A stretch of DNA of 64,000 nt from Microbacterium sp. Gd 4-13 (GCF_003095395.1 NZ_QEIJ01000007.1:1-64000); one strand, 5' to 3'. Counted from the stretch's first letter, positions 1 through 9,114 are shown. Numbers and translations: made by a program. The notes: generated by a model not told the origin, from the letters alone.

Positions 1-432
1 CGGGAACTCTGCGGCGGCGCGGACGGGTGGATGCGGGTGCTCACCCACCCCGAGACGGGGATGGTGCTCTCCGTCGGCCGTGACCAGTACCGCACCCCGG
101 CGGCGTTACGACGGCTCGTGGAATGGCGGGCGGCGACCTGTATGGCCCCCGGATGCGGAACACCCGCCCGCCGGTGTCAGATCGACCACCAACTCGCGTG
201 GGAACACGGCGGCACCACCGAACTAACCAACCTCGGCCCCCTCTGCGTCGGGCACCACACCATCAAGCACCACGGCGGGTGGCGCGTGAGACAGATCCCC
301 GACAGCGGCGGCGCACTCGAATGGAAATCCCCCGGGGGCAGACGATTCATCGTGCGACCGGAACGGAAAGTCCCCGTCTTCCGACCCGCACCCGACGACG
401 ACCGCTCACCCCAAGCCACCGCACCCTTCTGA
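1..432 (+). CDS. HNH endonuclease-domain protein (DUF222/13E12-like), 5' end outside window
   Basis: The reading frame is already open at base 1, so only the last 143 codons are visible and the true start lies upstream. The visible part is a C-terminal HNH nuclease module: a CMAPGC zinc-type pair, then CQIDH, an HGG turn, an Asn (LTNLGPLC) and a final HH, the spacing of a beta-beta-alpha metal finger. This module usually follows a DUF222 region in the large actinobacterial family called 13E12 in mycobacteria; DUF222 itself is not visible here. The family is multicopy and of uncertain role. The stop codon lies inside a 15-bp tandem repeat, so the gene end may be variable. Nuclease activity is inferred from the motif only. 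Confidence 0.8.
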   Translation, partial: RELCGGADGWMRVLTHPETGMVLSVGRDQYRTPAALRRLVEWRAATCMAPGCGTPARRCQIDHQLAWEHGGTTELTNLGPLCVGHHTIKHHGGWRVRQIPDSGGALEWKSPGGRRFIVRPERKVPVFRPAPDDDRSPQATAPF

Positions 433-532
433 CCCGCGCCCTCCTGGCCCGCGCCCTCCTGGCCCGTGCCCTCCCGGCCCGTGCCCCCGCCCGCGCGAGC
501 CAGTGCCCTTCTGAGCCGTGCCCTTCTGAGCC
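427..532. repeat. 15-bp degenerate tandem repeat at the end of the HNH gene
   Basis: Four adjacent 15-mers lie at 427-441, 442-456, 457-471 and 472-486 (TTCTGACCCGCGCCC, TCCTGGCCCGCGCCC, TCCTGGCCCGTGCCC, TCCCGGCCCGTGCCC). After an interruption, two identical copies of GTGCCCTTCTGAGCC follow at 503-517 and 518-532, the same unit in another phase. The first copy contains the TGA stop of the HNH gene. The period is five codons, so gain or loss of units would keep frame. Confidence 0.8.
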
Positions 533-577
533 GCGTACCTCACCTCAACGCGGCCCACCTCACCTCGTGCGCGGGCA

Positions 578-627
578 GAAAACACCGCGACGCCGCCCCC
601 GGCTTCGAATCGGGGCGGCGTCGCGGT
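578..627 (-). terminator. Intrinsic terminator of lpdA
   Basis: A perfect 16-bp inverted repeat, arms 584-599 and 612-627 with a 12-base loop, is followed on the minus strand by a TTTT run (578-582). It begins 12 bases beyond the lpdA stop codon, the expected place for the terminator of that leftward gene. Confidence 0.85.
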
Positions 628-638
628 TGTGTTCAGTG

Positions 639-2036
639 TCAGATATTGATCATGTGTCCCGCAAGACCGTGGAACGCTTCTTGCACCGCCTCCGACAGGG
701 TCGGGTGGGTGTGGACGTTGCGGGCGGCCTCGAGAGCGGTGAGATCCCACTTCTGCGCAAGCGTGAGCTCGGGGAGGAGCTCCGACACGTCGGGTCCGAT
801 GAGGTGGCCTCCGAGCAGCTCGAGGTGCTCGGCGTCGGCGATGAGCTTCACGAACCCGATGGGTTCGCCGAGGCCGTTCGCCTTGCCGTTCGCCGAGAAG
901 GGGAACTTCGCGACCTTCACGTCGTGACCGGCGTCGCGTGCCTGCTGCTCGGTGAGTCCGAAGCTCGCGACCTGCGGCGAGCAGAACGTCGCGCGCGGCA
1001 TCATGCGGTAGTCGCCCAGCGTCTGGGTCTCAGCCTTTCCGATCGTCTCGGCGGCCACGACGCCCTGCGCCTCGGCCACGTGCGCGAGCTGCAGCTTCGC
1101 GGTGACGTCACCGATCGCGTAGATGTGCGGCACGTTGGTGCGCATGTAGTCGTCGATCGCGATCGCGCCGCGCTCGGTGAGCTCGACACCCGTCTTGTCG
1201 AGACCGAAGCCCTCGACGCGGGGCGCGAAACCGATCGACATGAGCACGCGGTCGGCGTCGATGGAGCCCTGGGCGCCGTCTTTCCCTGTGTAGGTGACGG
1301 TGACCTTGTCGCCGGAGTCGACCACGGTCTCGACCTTGGTAGAGGTGAGGATGTCGACGCCGTACTTCTTGTACTGCTTCTGGATCTCCTTCGAGACCTC
1401 GACGTCCTCGTTGGGGAGGGCACGGTCGAGGAACTCGATGATCGTGACCTTGACGCCGTAGTTCGTCAGCACGTAGGCGAACTCCATGCCGATGGCGCCG
1501 GCGCCGACGACGACGATCGATTCGGGCAGATCGCGGTTGAGGATCTGCTCCTCGTAGGTGACGACGTTCTCGCTCAGCGTCACACCCGGGAGGAGGCGCA
1601 CGGTCGACCCGGTCGAGATGATGGCGTTGTCGAAGGTGACCTTCTCGGTCGACCCGTCGGCCTTCGCGACCTCGATGCTGTTCGCGTCGAGGAAGGTACC
1701 GCGGCCCTCGTATTCGGTGACCTTGTTCTTCTTCATGAGGTAGTGGATGCCCTTGACGTGGGTATCCGCGACCTTACGGCTGCGGTCCCAGGCCACCCCG
1801 AAGTCGAACGAGACATCGCCGGAGATCCCGAACAGATCCGCCTGCGAGTGGAAGGTGTGAGCGAGGTCGGCGTTGCGGATGAGAGCCTTCGAGGGGATGC
1901 AGCCCACGTTGAGGCACACACCGCCCCAGTACTTCTCTTCGATGATCGCGGTGGACAGTCCGAGCTGGGCGCTTCGCACTGCCGCGACATACCCGCCGGG
2001 GCCCGCGCCGAGGATGACGACGTCGTAATGAGGCAT
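639..2036 (-). CDS. lpdA: Dihydrolipoyl dehydrogenase (E3)
   Basis: This 465-residue flavoprotein re-oxidises dihydrolipoamide of the pyruvate and 2-oxoglutarate dehydrogenase complexes, passing electrons through FAD to NAD+. The N-terminal FAD fold shows [10 protein letters not shown]. The redox disulfide is C41 and C46 in [13 protein letters not shown], the NAD-binding fold has [10 protein letters not shown], and the C-terminal HTHPTLSEA carries the His-Glu pair of the active site. Length is normal for the family. The ATG at 2036 has no Shine-Dalgarno but sits 6 bases after a TAGGCT hexamer, so the transcript is probably leaderless. That hexamer starts with the TAG stop of the upstream copC-like gene. 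In C. glutamicum and mycobacteria GarA/OdhI controls 2-oxoglutarate dehydrogenase, and a GarA gene lies 800 bp away. Confidence 0.95.
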   Translation of the reverse strand: MPHYDVVILGAGPGGYVAAVRSAQLGLSTAIIEEKYWGGVCLNVGCIPSKALIRNADLAHTFHSQADLFGISGDVSFDFGVAWDRSRKVADTHVKGIHYLMKKNKVTEYEGRGTFLDANSIEVAKADGSTEKVTFDNAIISTGSTVRLLPGVTLSENVVTYEEQILNRDLPESIVVVGAGAIGMEFAYVLTNYGVKVTIIEFLDRALPNEDVEVSKEIQKQYKKYGVDILTSTKVETVVDSGDKVTVTYTGKDGAQGSIDADRVLMSIGFAPRVEGFGLDKTGVELTERGAIAIDDYMRTNVPHIYAIGDVTAKLQLAHVAEAQGVVAAETIGKAETQTLGDYRMMPRATFCSPQVASFGLTEQQARDAGHDVKVAKFPFSANGKANGLGEPIGFVKLIADAEHLELLGGHLIGPDVSELLPELTLAQKWDLTALEAARNVHTHPTLSEAVQEAFHGLAGHMINI

Positions 2037-2048
2037 GGTTCCAGCCTA
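2034..2048 (-). promoter_or_regulatory. Leaderless promoter of lpdA (-10 TAGGCT, N6, ATG)
   Basis: On the minus strand TAGGCT (2048-2043) is followed by six bases and the ATG at 2036. The first three bases of the hexamer are the stop codon of the preceding copC-like gene. No -35 box is obvious. Confidence 0.6.
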
Positions 2049-2726
2049 GTCGTCGGTGGTCGGCCGGTCGCCCGTCGAGCCCCCGCCGTTGCGACCCCGG
2101 GGGCGCAGCACGAGCAGGTACAGCACGACACCGATCACGGCGAGCACGACGACGACCCCGATGATCCAGGGGAGGGGGTTCGAGGCGGATGCTTCGCTGT
2201 CGGGCGCGGTCGTCGTGGTCGGCTCGTCCGTCTCGGGCGGTGTCATCGTCGTCATGGTCGGCTCGGGAGTCTCGGGAGCCGTGGTCTCGGGAGCCGTGGT
2301 CTCGGTCGGCGCGGACGTCGGGGGCGCGGGGGCGTCGACCGTGAACGCGAACTCACCCGAGATCGGGTGTCCGTCGCTCGAGACGACGCGCCAGATCACC
2401 GAGATCGCACCGGACGCCGTGCCCGTGAGCGCCTGGGTCACGGTGACGCCGTCGACGACCGCCGTGCCCTCGATGAGCGACGTGCCCGCAGCATCCGTCA
2501 CCTCCACCACGTTCGATGCGCCGTCGCCGAGCAGTTCGGCGCTGAACGACAGGGTGATCTCCGCCGGCAGCGCCGTGAGTACCGCATCGGCGGCCGGGTC
2601 GGTCGAAACGAGCTGATCGTGGGCGGAAACGGGCGACGCGGGCCCGAAGACGGCGAACAGGGCGAGGAGGGCCGCGGCCACCGCGAACGGTGCGCGGCGG
2701 CGGGTGCGCAGAGGGGAGGAAGTCAC
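2046..2726 (-). CDS. CopC-domain copper-binding secreted/membrane-anchored protein
   Basis: A 226-residue exported protein. It has a signal peptide (residues 1-35, twin-Arg-rich start then a hydrophobic stretch ending SPVSA), a CopC fold (about 36-130), a Thr/Pro/Glu-rich linker (about 138-178) with repeated APETT units, and a C-terminal membrane helix (about 186-207) with an Arg-rich stop. Cleavage after A35 would expose H36 as the new N-terminus; together with D118 and H120 (SSDGH) these match the Cu(II) ligands of CopC proteins. It probably binds or buffers copper outside the membrane. No CopD or YcnJ gene is next to it. The GTG at 2726 was chosen over longer ATG starts because those would overlap the divergent garA gene, the signal peptide begins here, and a TACGCT hexamer lies 6 bases upstream. 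Confidence 0.8.
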   Translation of the reverse strand: MTSSPLRTRRRAPFAVAAALLALFAVFGPASPVSAHDQLVSTDPAADAVLTALPAEITLSFSAELLGDGASNVVEVTDAAGTSLIEGTAVVDGVTVTQALTGTASGAISVIWRVVSSDGHPISGEFAFTVDAPAPPTSAPTETTAPETTAPETPEPTMTTMTPPETDEPTTTTAPDSEASASNPLPWIIGVVVVLAVIGVVLYLLVLRPRGRNGGGSTGDRPTTDD

Positions 2727-2738
2727 CCGTCCAGCGTA
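2724..2738 (-). promoter_or_regulatory. Leaderless promoter of the copC-like gene (-10 TACGCT, N6, GTG)
   Basis: On the minus strand TACGCT (2738-2733), six bases and then GTG at 2726, with no purine-rich ribosome site. This supports the short start that begins at the signal peptide. Confidence 0.5.
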
Positions 2739-2808
2739 TCCGGGGTGCTCGCGCGGGTCTGTGGACACTACTGTCATCGGATAAGGTTTGGGGAGCGAAG
2801 GAGGACCT

Positions 2809-3309
2809 GTGGACGAGACCCGTCGACCTGAGCCGGAGGACGTGCGCCGCGGCTCCGACGAGCGCGCTTCCGAGCGACTCCCGCACGACATGACGCAGAC
2901 TTTCGGACACGATTCCGACCTGTCGTTCATCCCCTTCGGCGCCGACCTCAGCGAGGCCGAGCTCGAGGCGATCGGGGCGCTGCCGTCGCGCGCCGCTCTG
3001 CTGATCGTCCGCTCCGGTCCGACGGCGGGGGCGCGCTACCTGCTCGACACCGATGTCACGACCGTCGGACGCCACCCCGAGGCCGACATCTTCTTCGACG
3101 ACGTCACCGTCTCGCGTCGGCACTCGGAAATCACCCGAGAGGGCACCCGATTCGACATCGTCGATCAGCGCTCGCTCAACGGCACGTACGTGAACGGCGA
3201 ACGCGTCGACCGCGCAGCGCTGGTGAACGGCGCCGAGGTGCGCATCGGCAAATTCCGTCTCAACTTCTTCGTCTCGCCCGCCGACCTGCAGCAGGCGGCC
3301 GACGCCTGA
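2809..3309 (+). CDS. garA: FHA-domain regulator, GarA/OdhI family
   Basis: This is a 166-residue phosphothreonine-binding protein. In relatives GarA/OdhI binds and inhibits 2-oxoglutarate dehydrogenase and redirects glutamate metabolism under Ser/Thr kinase control. The FHA fold covers roughly residues 62-155 and has the hallmark GR (87-88), SRRH (102-105) and NGTYVN (124-129). A disordered N-terminus carries TQTF (29-32), which resembles the ETTS phospho-site segment of known family members, so T29 or T31 are candidate phosphosites; that is inference. GTG at 2809 was chosen because AAGGAGG precedes it by a few bases; an internal ATG at 2890 would remove most of the N-terminal tail. It overlaps ftsR by one base (TGATG), so the two are probably cotranscribed. 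Confidence 0.9.
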   Translation: MDETRRPEPEDVRRGSDERASERLPHDMTQTFGHDSDLSFIPFGADLSEAELEAIGALPSRAALLIVRSGPTAGARYLLDTDVTTVGRHPEADIFFDDVTVSRRHSEITREGTRFDIVDQRSLNGTYVNGERVDRAALVNGAEVRIGKFRLNFFVSPADLQQAADA

Positions 3310-3998
3310 TGCCCGCCGCATCCGCCCGTGGCAGGTCCACGGCGACCGCGGGCCTTCTCAGCATCGGCCAGGTGCTCGCGCGTCTGACTCCCGACTTCCC
3401 GGCGCTCACCTCGAGCAAGCTGCGTTTCCTCGAGGTGCAGGGCATCATCACCCCGACGCGCACCGATTCGGGCTACCGCAAGTTCTCGGCCGCCGACCTG
3501 GAGCGGTTGCGCCTCGCTCTCACCCTGCAGCGTGATCACTACCTGCCGCTGTCGGTGATCCGCGAGTATCTCGCCGACGTCGATGCCGGTCGCGAGCCCG
3601 CCTCGCCGTCATCGGTGCCCTCGATCGTTCCTGCGCCGCGTCGATACCGCCGCGACGAACTGCTCTCCGCGGCCGGAGCCGCCCCTCAGCTGCTCAACGA
3701 CGCGATCTCGACCGGTGTCATCGTGGGTGCAGACTCGTACACCGAGCAGACGGTCACGCTGTTGAGGGCGCTCGTCGCGCTCGACCGCCACGGCATCGAG
3801 CCTCGTCACATGCGGTCGCTGCGCCAGAGCGCAGAGCGCGAGGCCACGCTGATCGAATCGGCCCTGTCCGCGCTCCTGCGCCGCCCCGACACGGCGTCCC
3901 GGGCGCGCGCGAACGAGCTCGCGCCCGAGCTCGCCAAGCGCCTCGACGAGGTGCGTGCGATCTTCGTCCGCGGGGCGATCGATCGTCTGTTGTCGTGA
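3309..3998 (+). CDS. ftsR: MerR-family regulator FtsR (Rv1828-like)
   Basis: A 229-residue regulator with an N-terminal MerR winged helix-turn-helix (about residues 16-90; LSIGQVLARL and SSKLRFLEVQGIITP). A linker and a helical second part follow (about 115-229) with no metal-binding cysteines. Proteins of this type next to garA are FtsR in Corynebacterium, an activator of ftsZ, and Rv1828 in M. tuberculosis. The start codon overlaps the garA stop (TGATG). Control of ftsZ in this organism is inferred from family membership; ftsZ itself lies about 31 kb downstream in the same window. Confidence 0.88.
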   Translation: MPAASARGRSTATAGLLSIGQVLARLTPDFPALTSSKLRFLEVQGIITPTRTDSGYRKFSAADLERLRLALTLQRDHYLPLSVIREYLADVDAGREPASPSSVPSIVPAPRRYRRDELLSAAGAAPQLLNDAISTGVIVGADSYTEQTVTLLRALVALDRHGIEPRHMRSLRQSAEREATLIESALSALLRRPDTASRARANELAPELAKRLDEVRAIFVRGAIDRLLS

Positions 3999-4046
3999 TG
4001 TTCTCGTGACCTTTGCGACACGCCGGGGCCCGGGGAGCGGATGTCA

Positions 4047-4075
4047 TTGCCGGAGGGTCGGGGCTGTTCTAGCGT
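4047..4075 (+). promoter_or_regulatory. Promoter of the second merR gene
   Basis: TTGCCG (4047-4052), a 17-base spacer and TAGCGT (4070-4075) give a sigma-A type promoter. The expected start is near 4082, about 25 bases before the ATG at 4107. Confidence 0.5.
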
Positions 4076-4106
4076 GGGGAGAGATCACATGAGGAGGCAC
4101 GACGGC

Positions 4107-4652
4107 ATGAACGCTGGCGACGCTGTCGGAGAACCTGGTTTCTCGGCGGAACTCCTCTTCACCGACGGTCTTCCCGGTCTCGACGACGAGGTGGGATACC
4201 GCGGAGCGGTGGCCGCTCGCGCCGCCGGCATCACGTACCGTCAGCTCGACTACTGGGCGCGCACCGAACTCGTCGAACCCACCGTCCGCGGTGCGAGCGG
4301 CTCGGGTTCGCAGCGGCTCTATGGTTTCCGCGACATCCTTGTCCTGAAGCTCGTCAAGCGCCTTCTCGACACCGGCATCTCGCTCCAGCAGATCCGCACG
4401 GCCGTCGAGCAGCTCCGGGCGTCGGGCATCCGCGATCTCGCGGGCACCACGCTCATGAGCGACGGGGCCTCCGTCTACCTGTGCACCTCCAACGACGAGG
4501 TCATCGACCTCGTCAGCCGCGGACAGGGTGTCTTCGGCATCGCGGTCGGCAAGGTGCTGCGCGAGGTCGAGACGACGCTCATCGACTTCGATGCCACCGT
4601 GATCGATCCCGTCGACGAGCTCGCCGCTCGCCGCACCAAGCGCACCGCGTAG
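4107..4652 (+). CDS. MerR-family regulator (Rv1830-like)
   Basis: A 181-residue MerR-type regulator. The helix-turn-helix begins near residue 28 (VGYRGAVAARAAGITYRQLDYW) and continues through SQRLYGFRDILVLKLVKRLL, with a dimerisation helix (ISLQQIRTAVEQL). The C-terminal part (about 110-165) has a compact domain typical of the Rv1830 group instead of a ligand pocket with cysteines. The ATG at 4107 has GGAGG at 4093-4097; in-frame upstream starts lack a ribosome site. In M. tuberculosis a DUF151 bifunctional nuclease gene (Rv1829) lies between the two MerR genes; here only about 108 bp with a promoter separate them. Targets are unknown. Confidence 0.85.
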   Translation: MNAGDAVGEPGFSAELLFTDGLPGLDDEVGYRGAVAARAAGITYRQLDYWARTELVEPTVRGASGSGSQRLYGFRDILVLKLVKRLLDTGISLQQIRTAVEQLRASGIRDLAGTTLMSDGASVYLCTSNDEVIDLVSRGQGVFGIAVGKVLREVETTLIDFDATVIDPVDELAARRTKRTA

Positions 4653-4817
4653 ACCCCCCGCCGGCACGTCGGGGGTCGGCACGTCCGCCTCTTCTTGCGC
4701 GCCGTCCAGGCCGTCGTCGATGCCAGCGGTCGCTGGGCGCGTCGAGCGGAGCGGGGGTGCCCGTCGAGACGTCACCGTCGAGTGCTGCTGCTGCCGACCG
4801 GGCGGCCGTGACGCCCG

Positions 4818-5627
4818 TCAGGCGCGGGCGTCGCCCGGTACCGGGATGCGGCCGGTGCGCATGATGCGGTCGAGCAGCGCGTCGAAGTCGGCCGCGAGCT
4901 CCTGCGCCGAATCGCCCGGCCAGACGTGCAATGGCTTCGCCGCGCCCTGAGCCTGCTGCAGCGACGTGCGCTCGGGCAGCTGGGGGTTCAGCACGAGGGG
5001 GCCGAACATGTCACGCAATTCCTTGATGCGGAACTGGTGCTCGATCGATTGGGGGCGTACGCGGTTGACGACGACACCGAGCGGCTGGAGACGGGGGGAG
5101 AGGCCTCGACGGATCTCTTCGATCGCGCGCAGCGCGCGGTCGGCGGCCGCGACGGAGAAGAGCCCGGGCTCGGTGACCACGATCACGCGGTCGGAGGCCG
5201 CCCACGCGGTGCGCGTGAGGGCGTTGAGCGACGGCGCGCAGTCGATGAGGACGAGGTCGTAGTCGGCCTCGATCGTCGCGAGTGCCTCCTCGAGCTTCCA
5301 CACGTCGCGCACGCTCGGGTGCGGTCCGTCGAAGTTGATCGCCGAGGGACTGCCGATGAGAACGTCGATCGTTCCCGGGTGGACCTTCGCCCACCCCGAC
5401 GAGGTGATCGCCTGACGAACGACCTTCTCTCGCGGATTGGCGAGGACGTCGGCGACATTGAGGCGCCCCGCGACCTGGATGTCCATGCCGGTGGAGACAT
5501 CCGATTGGGGATCGAGATCCACGACGAGGGTGCGGACACCACGCGCGAACGCTGCTGAGGCGAGCCCGAGCGTCACGGTGGTCTTGCCGACCCCACCTTT
5601 GAGCGAGCTGACCGAGAGAACGTGCAC
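4818..5627 (-). CDS. ParA-family ATPase
   Basis: A 269-residue deviant-Walker ATPase. The KGGVGKTT P-loop is at residues 10-17, followed by VVDLDPQSDVS (Walker A' partner) and VLIDCAPSL (Walker B), then MFGPLVLNPQLPERTSLQQAQ near the C-terminus, as in plasmid- and chromosome-type ParA/Soj proteins. No parB gene is nearby, so it is probably an orphan partitioning or positioning ATPase and not the chromosome ParA, which normally sits next to parB near the origin. It starts with GTG at 5627 with AGGGGA just upstream. It is divergent from the pyruvate carboxylase gene, sharing a 74-bp promoter region. Confidence 0.85.
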   Translation of the reverse strand: MHVLSVSSLKGGVGKTTVTLGLASAAFARGVRTLVVDLDPQSDVSTGMDIQVAGRLNVADVLANPREKVVRQAITSSGWAKVHPGTIDVLIGSPSAINFDGPHPSVRDVWKLEEALATIEADYDLVLIDCAPSLNALTRTAWAASDRVIVVTEPGLFSVAAADRALRAIEEIRRGLSPRLQPLGVVVNRVRPQSIEHQFRIKELRDMFGPLVLNPQLPERTSLQQAQGAAKPLHVWPGDSAQELAADFDALLDRIMRTGRIPVPGDARA

Positions 5628-5701
5628 GATCCCCTACGTTACCGTCCCCTAGGCTGTGAGCACACTTTGCCCCCTTAGGTCGTCTGCTCAGTGAGGTGCG
5701 A

Positions 5702-8700
5702 ATGTTCCGGAAGATCCTCGTCGCCAACCGTGGGGAGATCGCGATCCGCGCGTTCCGTGCGGCGTATGAAGTCGGCGCCCGCACCGTCGCGGTGTTCCCC
5801 TACGAAGACCGCAGTTCCCTCCACCGGCTGAAGGCCGACGAGGCCTACCTGATCGGCGAGCGGGGTCACCCCGTGCGTGCGTACCTCGACGTCGCGGAGA
5901 TCATCCGCGTCGCGAAGGAGTCGGGTGCCGACGCGATCTACCCGGGTTACGGCTTCCTCTCCGAGAACCCCGACCTCGCCGAGCAGGCCGCCGCGAACGG
6001 CATCGCCTTCATCGGCCCGCCTGCCGCGGTGCTCGAGATGGCGGGCAACAAGGTCACCGCGAAGCACCACGCCATCTCGGCGGGTGTTCCCGTTCTGCGA
6101 TCCACCGAAGCATCCGACGACATCGACGCTCTCGTCGCCCACGCGGACGACATCGGATTCCCGCTGTTCGCGAAGGCGGTCGCCGGAGGCGGCGGGCGAG
6201 GAATGCGCCGCGTGGCGGATGCGGCGGAGCTCGCACCGGCGCTGGCGGAGGCCATGCGCGAGGCGCAGAGCGCCTTCGGCGACGCGAGGATGTTCCTCGA
6301 GCAGGCCGTGCAGCGGCCTCGCCACATCGAGGTGCAGATCCTCGCCGATCAGGCGGGCGAGACCGTGCACCTGTTCGAGCGCGACTGCTCGGTGCAGCGG
6401 CGTCACCAGAAGGTCATCGAGATCGCTCCCGCCCCGAATCTCGACGAGGGCATCCGCGACGATCTGCACCGGTACGCCGTGGCGTTCGCCCGGTCGATCG
6501 GCTACCAGAACGCCGGCACGGTCGAGTTCCTTCTCGAGACCGCCGGCCCCCGCACCGGCGACGTCGTCTTCATCGAGATGAACCCGCGCATCCAGGTCGA
6601 GCACACCGTGACCGAAGAGGTCACCGACGTCGACCTCGTGCAGTCGCAGATGCGGATCGCCGCAGGCCAGACCCTCGTCGACCTCGGCCTCACACAGGGC
6701 GACATCCGCCTGCGCGGCGCCGCCCTCCAGTGCCGCATCACGACGGAGGACCCCACGCAGGGGTTCCGCCCCGACACCGGCAAGATCACGACGTACCGCT
6801 CGCCCGGCGGCGCCGGCATCCGCCTCGACGGCGGCACGACGGCGGCCGGATCACAGGTCAGTCCCCACTTCGACTCGATGCTGGCGAAGCTGACGTGCCG
6901 CGGGCGCGACTTCGGCGCCGCCGTCGCGCGCGCGCGTCGTGCTCTCGCGGAGTTCCGCATCCGCGGTGTCTCCACGAACATCCCCTTCCTCCAGGCCGTG
7001 CTCGACGACCCGGCCTTCGTCGCCGGCGACGTGAGCACGTCCTTCATCGACGAGCGCCCCGGACTGCTGCGCGGCCGCGAGTCGAAAGACCGCGGTACGA
7101 AGATGCTGAACTGGCTCGTCGACGCCACGGTCAACCGGCCGAACGGGCAGAACCCGCTGTCGGTCGAGCCCCGCTCCAAGCTCCCCGCCCTCGACCTGCT
7201 GGCCCCGGCCCCCGCCGGGTCGCGCCAGCGACTGCACGAGCTCGGCCCCGCGGGATTCGCGCGGGCCCTGCGCGAACAGACCGCCCTCGCCGTCACCGAC
7301 ACCACGTTCCGTGACGCCCACCAGTCACTCCTCGCGACACGGGTGCGCACGAAAGACCTCGTCACCGTCGCGCCCTACGTGGCGCGAATGACCCCCGAGC
7401 TGCTCTCGGTCGAGGCGTGGGGCGGCGCGACCTACGACGTGGCACTGCGTTTCCTCGGCGAAGACCCGTGGGAACGCCTCGACGCCCTGCGCACGGCACT
7501 GCCGAACGTCGCCCTGCAGATGCTGCTGCGCGGACGCAATACCGTCGGCTACACGCCATACCCGTCCGAGGTCACCGACGCGTTCGTGGCCGAGGCCGCA
7601 GCATCCGGCGTCGACATCTTCCGCATCTTCGACGCCCTCAACGACATCTCGCAGATGCGCCCCGCCATCGACGCGGTGCTCGCGACGGGCGCGGCCGTCG
7701 CCGAGGTCGCCGTGTGCTACACCGGCGACCTGCTCGACCCCGCCGAGTCGCTCTACACGCTCGACTACTACCTCGGCCTCGCGGAGCAGATCGTCGACGC
7801 GGGCGCCCATGTGCTGGCGATCAAGGACATGGCGGGGCTTCTGCGACCTGCCGCGGCCTCGCGTCTGGTCACCGCGCTGCGCGAGCGCTTCGACCTTCCG
7901 GTGCACGTGCACACGCACGACACGGCCGGCGGACAGCTCGCAACTCTCCTGGCGGCGTCCGCGGCCGGGGCGGATGCTGTCGACGCGGCCGCCGCGCCCC
8001 TGTCGGGCACCACGAGCCAGCCGTCGCTGTCGGCCCTCGTGGCAGCGATGGCCCACACCGAGCGCGACACGGGGTTGAGCCTGGAGGCCGTCTCCGACCT
8101 CGAGCCGTACTGGGAGGCCGTGCGGCACCTGTACGGGCCGTTCGAGTCGGGCCTTCCCGGCCCCACCGGTCGCGTGTACCGCCATGAGATCCCGGGCGGT
8201 CAGCTGTCCAACCTCCGCCAGCAGGCGATCGCGCTCGGCCTGGCCGACGACTTCGAGCTGATCGAGGACATGTACGCGGCCGCGAACGCGATCCTGGGCC
8301 GCGTGCCGAAGGTGACACCGTCGTCGAAGGTGGTGGGCGATCTCGCACTGCACCTCGCGGCGGTGCGGGCCGACCCCGCCGACTTCGAGGTGAATCCCGG
8401 GAAGTACGACGTGCCCGACTCGGTCGTGGGCTTCATGGCCGGCGAACTCGGCGATCTGCCGGGAGGCTGGCCCGAGCCGTTCCGCACGAAGGTGCTCGCC
8501 GGGCGCGACGTGAAGATCGGCGTCACCCCGTTGACGCCCGAGCAGTCCGCAGCTCTGGAGGGCGCGTCCGCCGAGCGGCGCGTGGCGTTGAACACGCTGC
8601 TCTTCCCCGGCCCGACGAAGATCTTCCGCGAGATGCGCGACGCCTACGGCGACCTGAGCGTGCTGGACACCCCCGACTACCTCTACGGTCTCGTCCCCGG

Positions 8701-9109
8701 GGCGGAGCACGTCGTCGAGATCGAGAAGGGCGTTCAGCTCTTCGTCGGACTCGAAGCCATCGGCGAAGCCGACGACAAGGGCATGCGCACGGTCATGACG
8801 ACCCTCAACGGGCAACTGCGTCCGGTGTTCGTGCGCGACCGTTCGATCGAGGTCGATGTGCGGCAGGCCGAGAAAGCCGACACGACTCGACCGGGCCAGG
8901 TCGCGGCTCCCTTCTCGGGCGTCGTGACACTGAAATCCGCGGAGGGCGACAGGGTCGAGGCGGGTCAGGCGGTCGCGTCGATCGAGGCCATGAAGATGGA
9001 GGCGGCGATCACCGCACCGGTCGCGGGAGTGGTCGAACGCCTCGCCGTGGGGTCGCCTCAGCAGGTCGACGCCGGAGACCTTTTGGTCGTGATCCGTCCC
9101 GCGCAGTAA
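5702..9109 (+). CDS. pyc: Pyruvate carboxylase
   Basis: A single-chain biotin enzyme of about 1135 residues that makes oxaloacetate from pyruvate, bicarbonate and ATP, the main anaplerotic step. The order is: biotin carboxylase (from FRKILVANRGEIAIR to about residue 450, with the glycine loop AGGGGRGMR); carboxyltransferase (about 530-800, DTTFRDAHQSLLATR metal site and AIKDMAG carbamylated-Lys region); allosteric/PC-OADA region; and a C-terminal biotin carrier domain with EAMKMEA, the biotinylated Lys being 38 residues from the end. Length is normal. The ATG at 5702 has AGTGAGG 6 bases upstream; an in-frame GTG at 5696 is an alternative only two codons longer. Confidence 0.96.
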   Translation: MFRKILVANRGEIAIRAFRAAYEVGARTVAVFPYEDRSSLHRLKADEAYLIGERGHPVRAYLDVAEIIRVAKESGADAIYPGYGFLSENPDLAEQAAANGIAFIGPPAAVLEMAGNKVTAKHHAISAGVPVLRSTEASDDIDALVAHADDIGFPLFAKAVAGGGGRGMRRVADAAELAPALAEAMREAQSAFGDARMFLEQAVQRPRHIEVQILADQAGETVHLFERDCSVQRRHQKVIEIAPAPNLDEGIRDDLHRYAVAFARSIGYQNAGTVEFLLETAGPRTGDVVFIEMNPRIQVEHTVTEEVTDVDLVQSQMRIAAGQTLVDLGLTQGDIRLRGAALQCRITTEDPTQGFRPDTGKITTYRSPGGAGIRLDGGTTAAGSQVSPHFDSMLAKLTCRGRDFGAAVARARRALAEFRIRGVSTNIPFLQAVLDDPAFVAGDVSTSFIDERPGLLRGRESKDRGTKMLNWLVDATVNRPNGQNPLSVEPRSKLPALDLLAPAPAGSRQRLHELGPAGFARALREQTALAVTDTTFRDAHQSLLATRVRTKDLVTVAPYVARMTPELLSVEAWGGATYDVALRFLGEDPWERLDALRTALPNVALQMLLRGRNTVGYTPYPSEVTDAFVAEAAASGVDIFRIFDALNDISQMRPAIDAVLATGAAVAEVAVCYTGDLLDPAESLYTLDYYLGLAEQIVDAGAHVLAIKDMAGLLRPAAASRLVTALRERFDLPVHVHTHDTAGGQLATLLAASAAGADAVDAAAAPLSGTTSQPSLSALVAAMAHTERDTGLSLEAVSDLEPYWEAVRHLYGPFESGLPGPTGRVYRHEIPGGQLSNLRQQAIALGLADDFELIEDMYAAANAILGRVPKVTPSSKVVGDLALHLAAVRADPADFEVNPGKYDVPDSVVGFMAGELGDLPGGWPEPFRTKVLAGRDVKIGVTPLTPEQSAALEGASAERRVALNTLLFPGPTKIFREMRDAYGDLSVLDTPDYLYGLVPGAEHVVEIEKGVQLFVGLEAIGEADDKGMRTVMTTLNGQLRPVFVRDRSIEVDVRQAEKADTTRPGQVAAPFSGVVTLKSAEGDRVEAGQAVASIEAMKMEAAITAPVAGVVERLAVGSPQQVDAGDLLVVIRPAQ

Positions 9110-9114
9110 CCTGA

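Noticed and set aside
427..532. The 15-bp repeat as a CRISPR array
   Set aside because: Units are directly adjacent without spacers and are degenerate; no cas gene is present.
123..2831. A 902-codon open frame on the plus strand antisense to lpdA
   Set aside because: It is the mirror of lpdA and the copC-like gene; its composition (Arg, Gly, Asp, Val runs) is that of a GC-rich antisense frame and it has no domain or ribosome site.
4655..4675. Short GC hairpin after the second merR gene (CCCCCG / CGGGGG)
   Set aside because: Only 6 bp and no U-run; not good enough to call a terminator.
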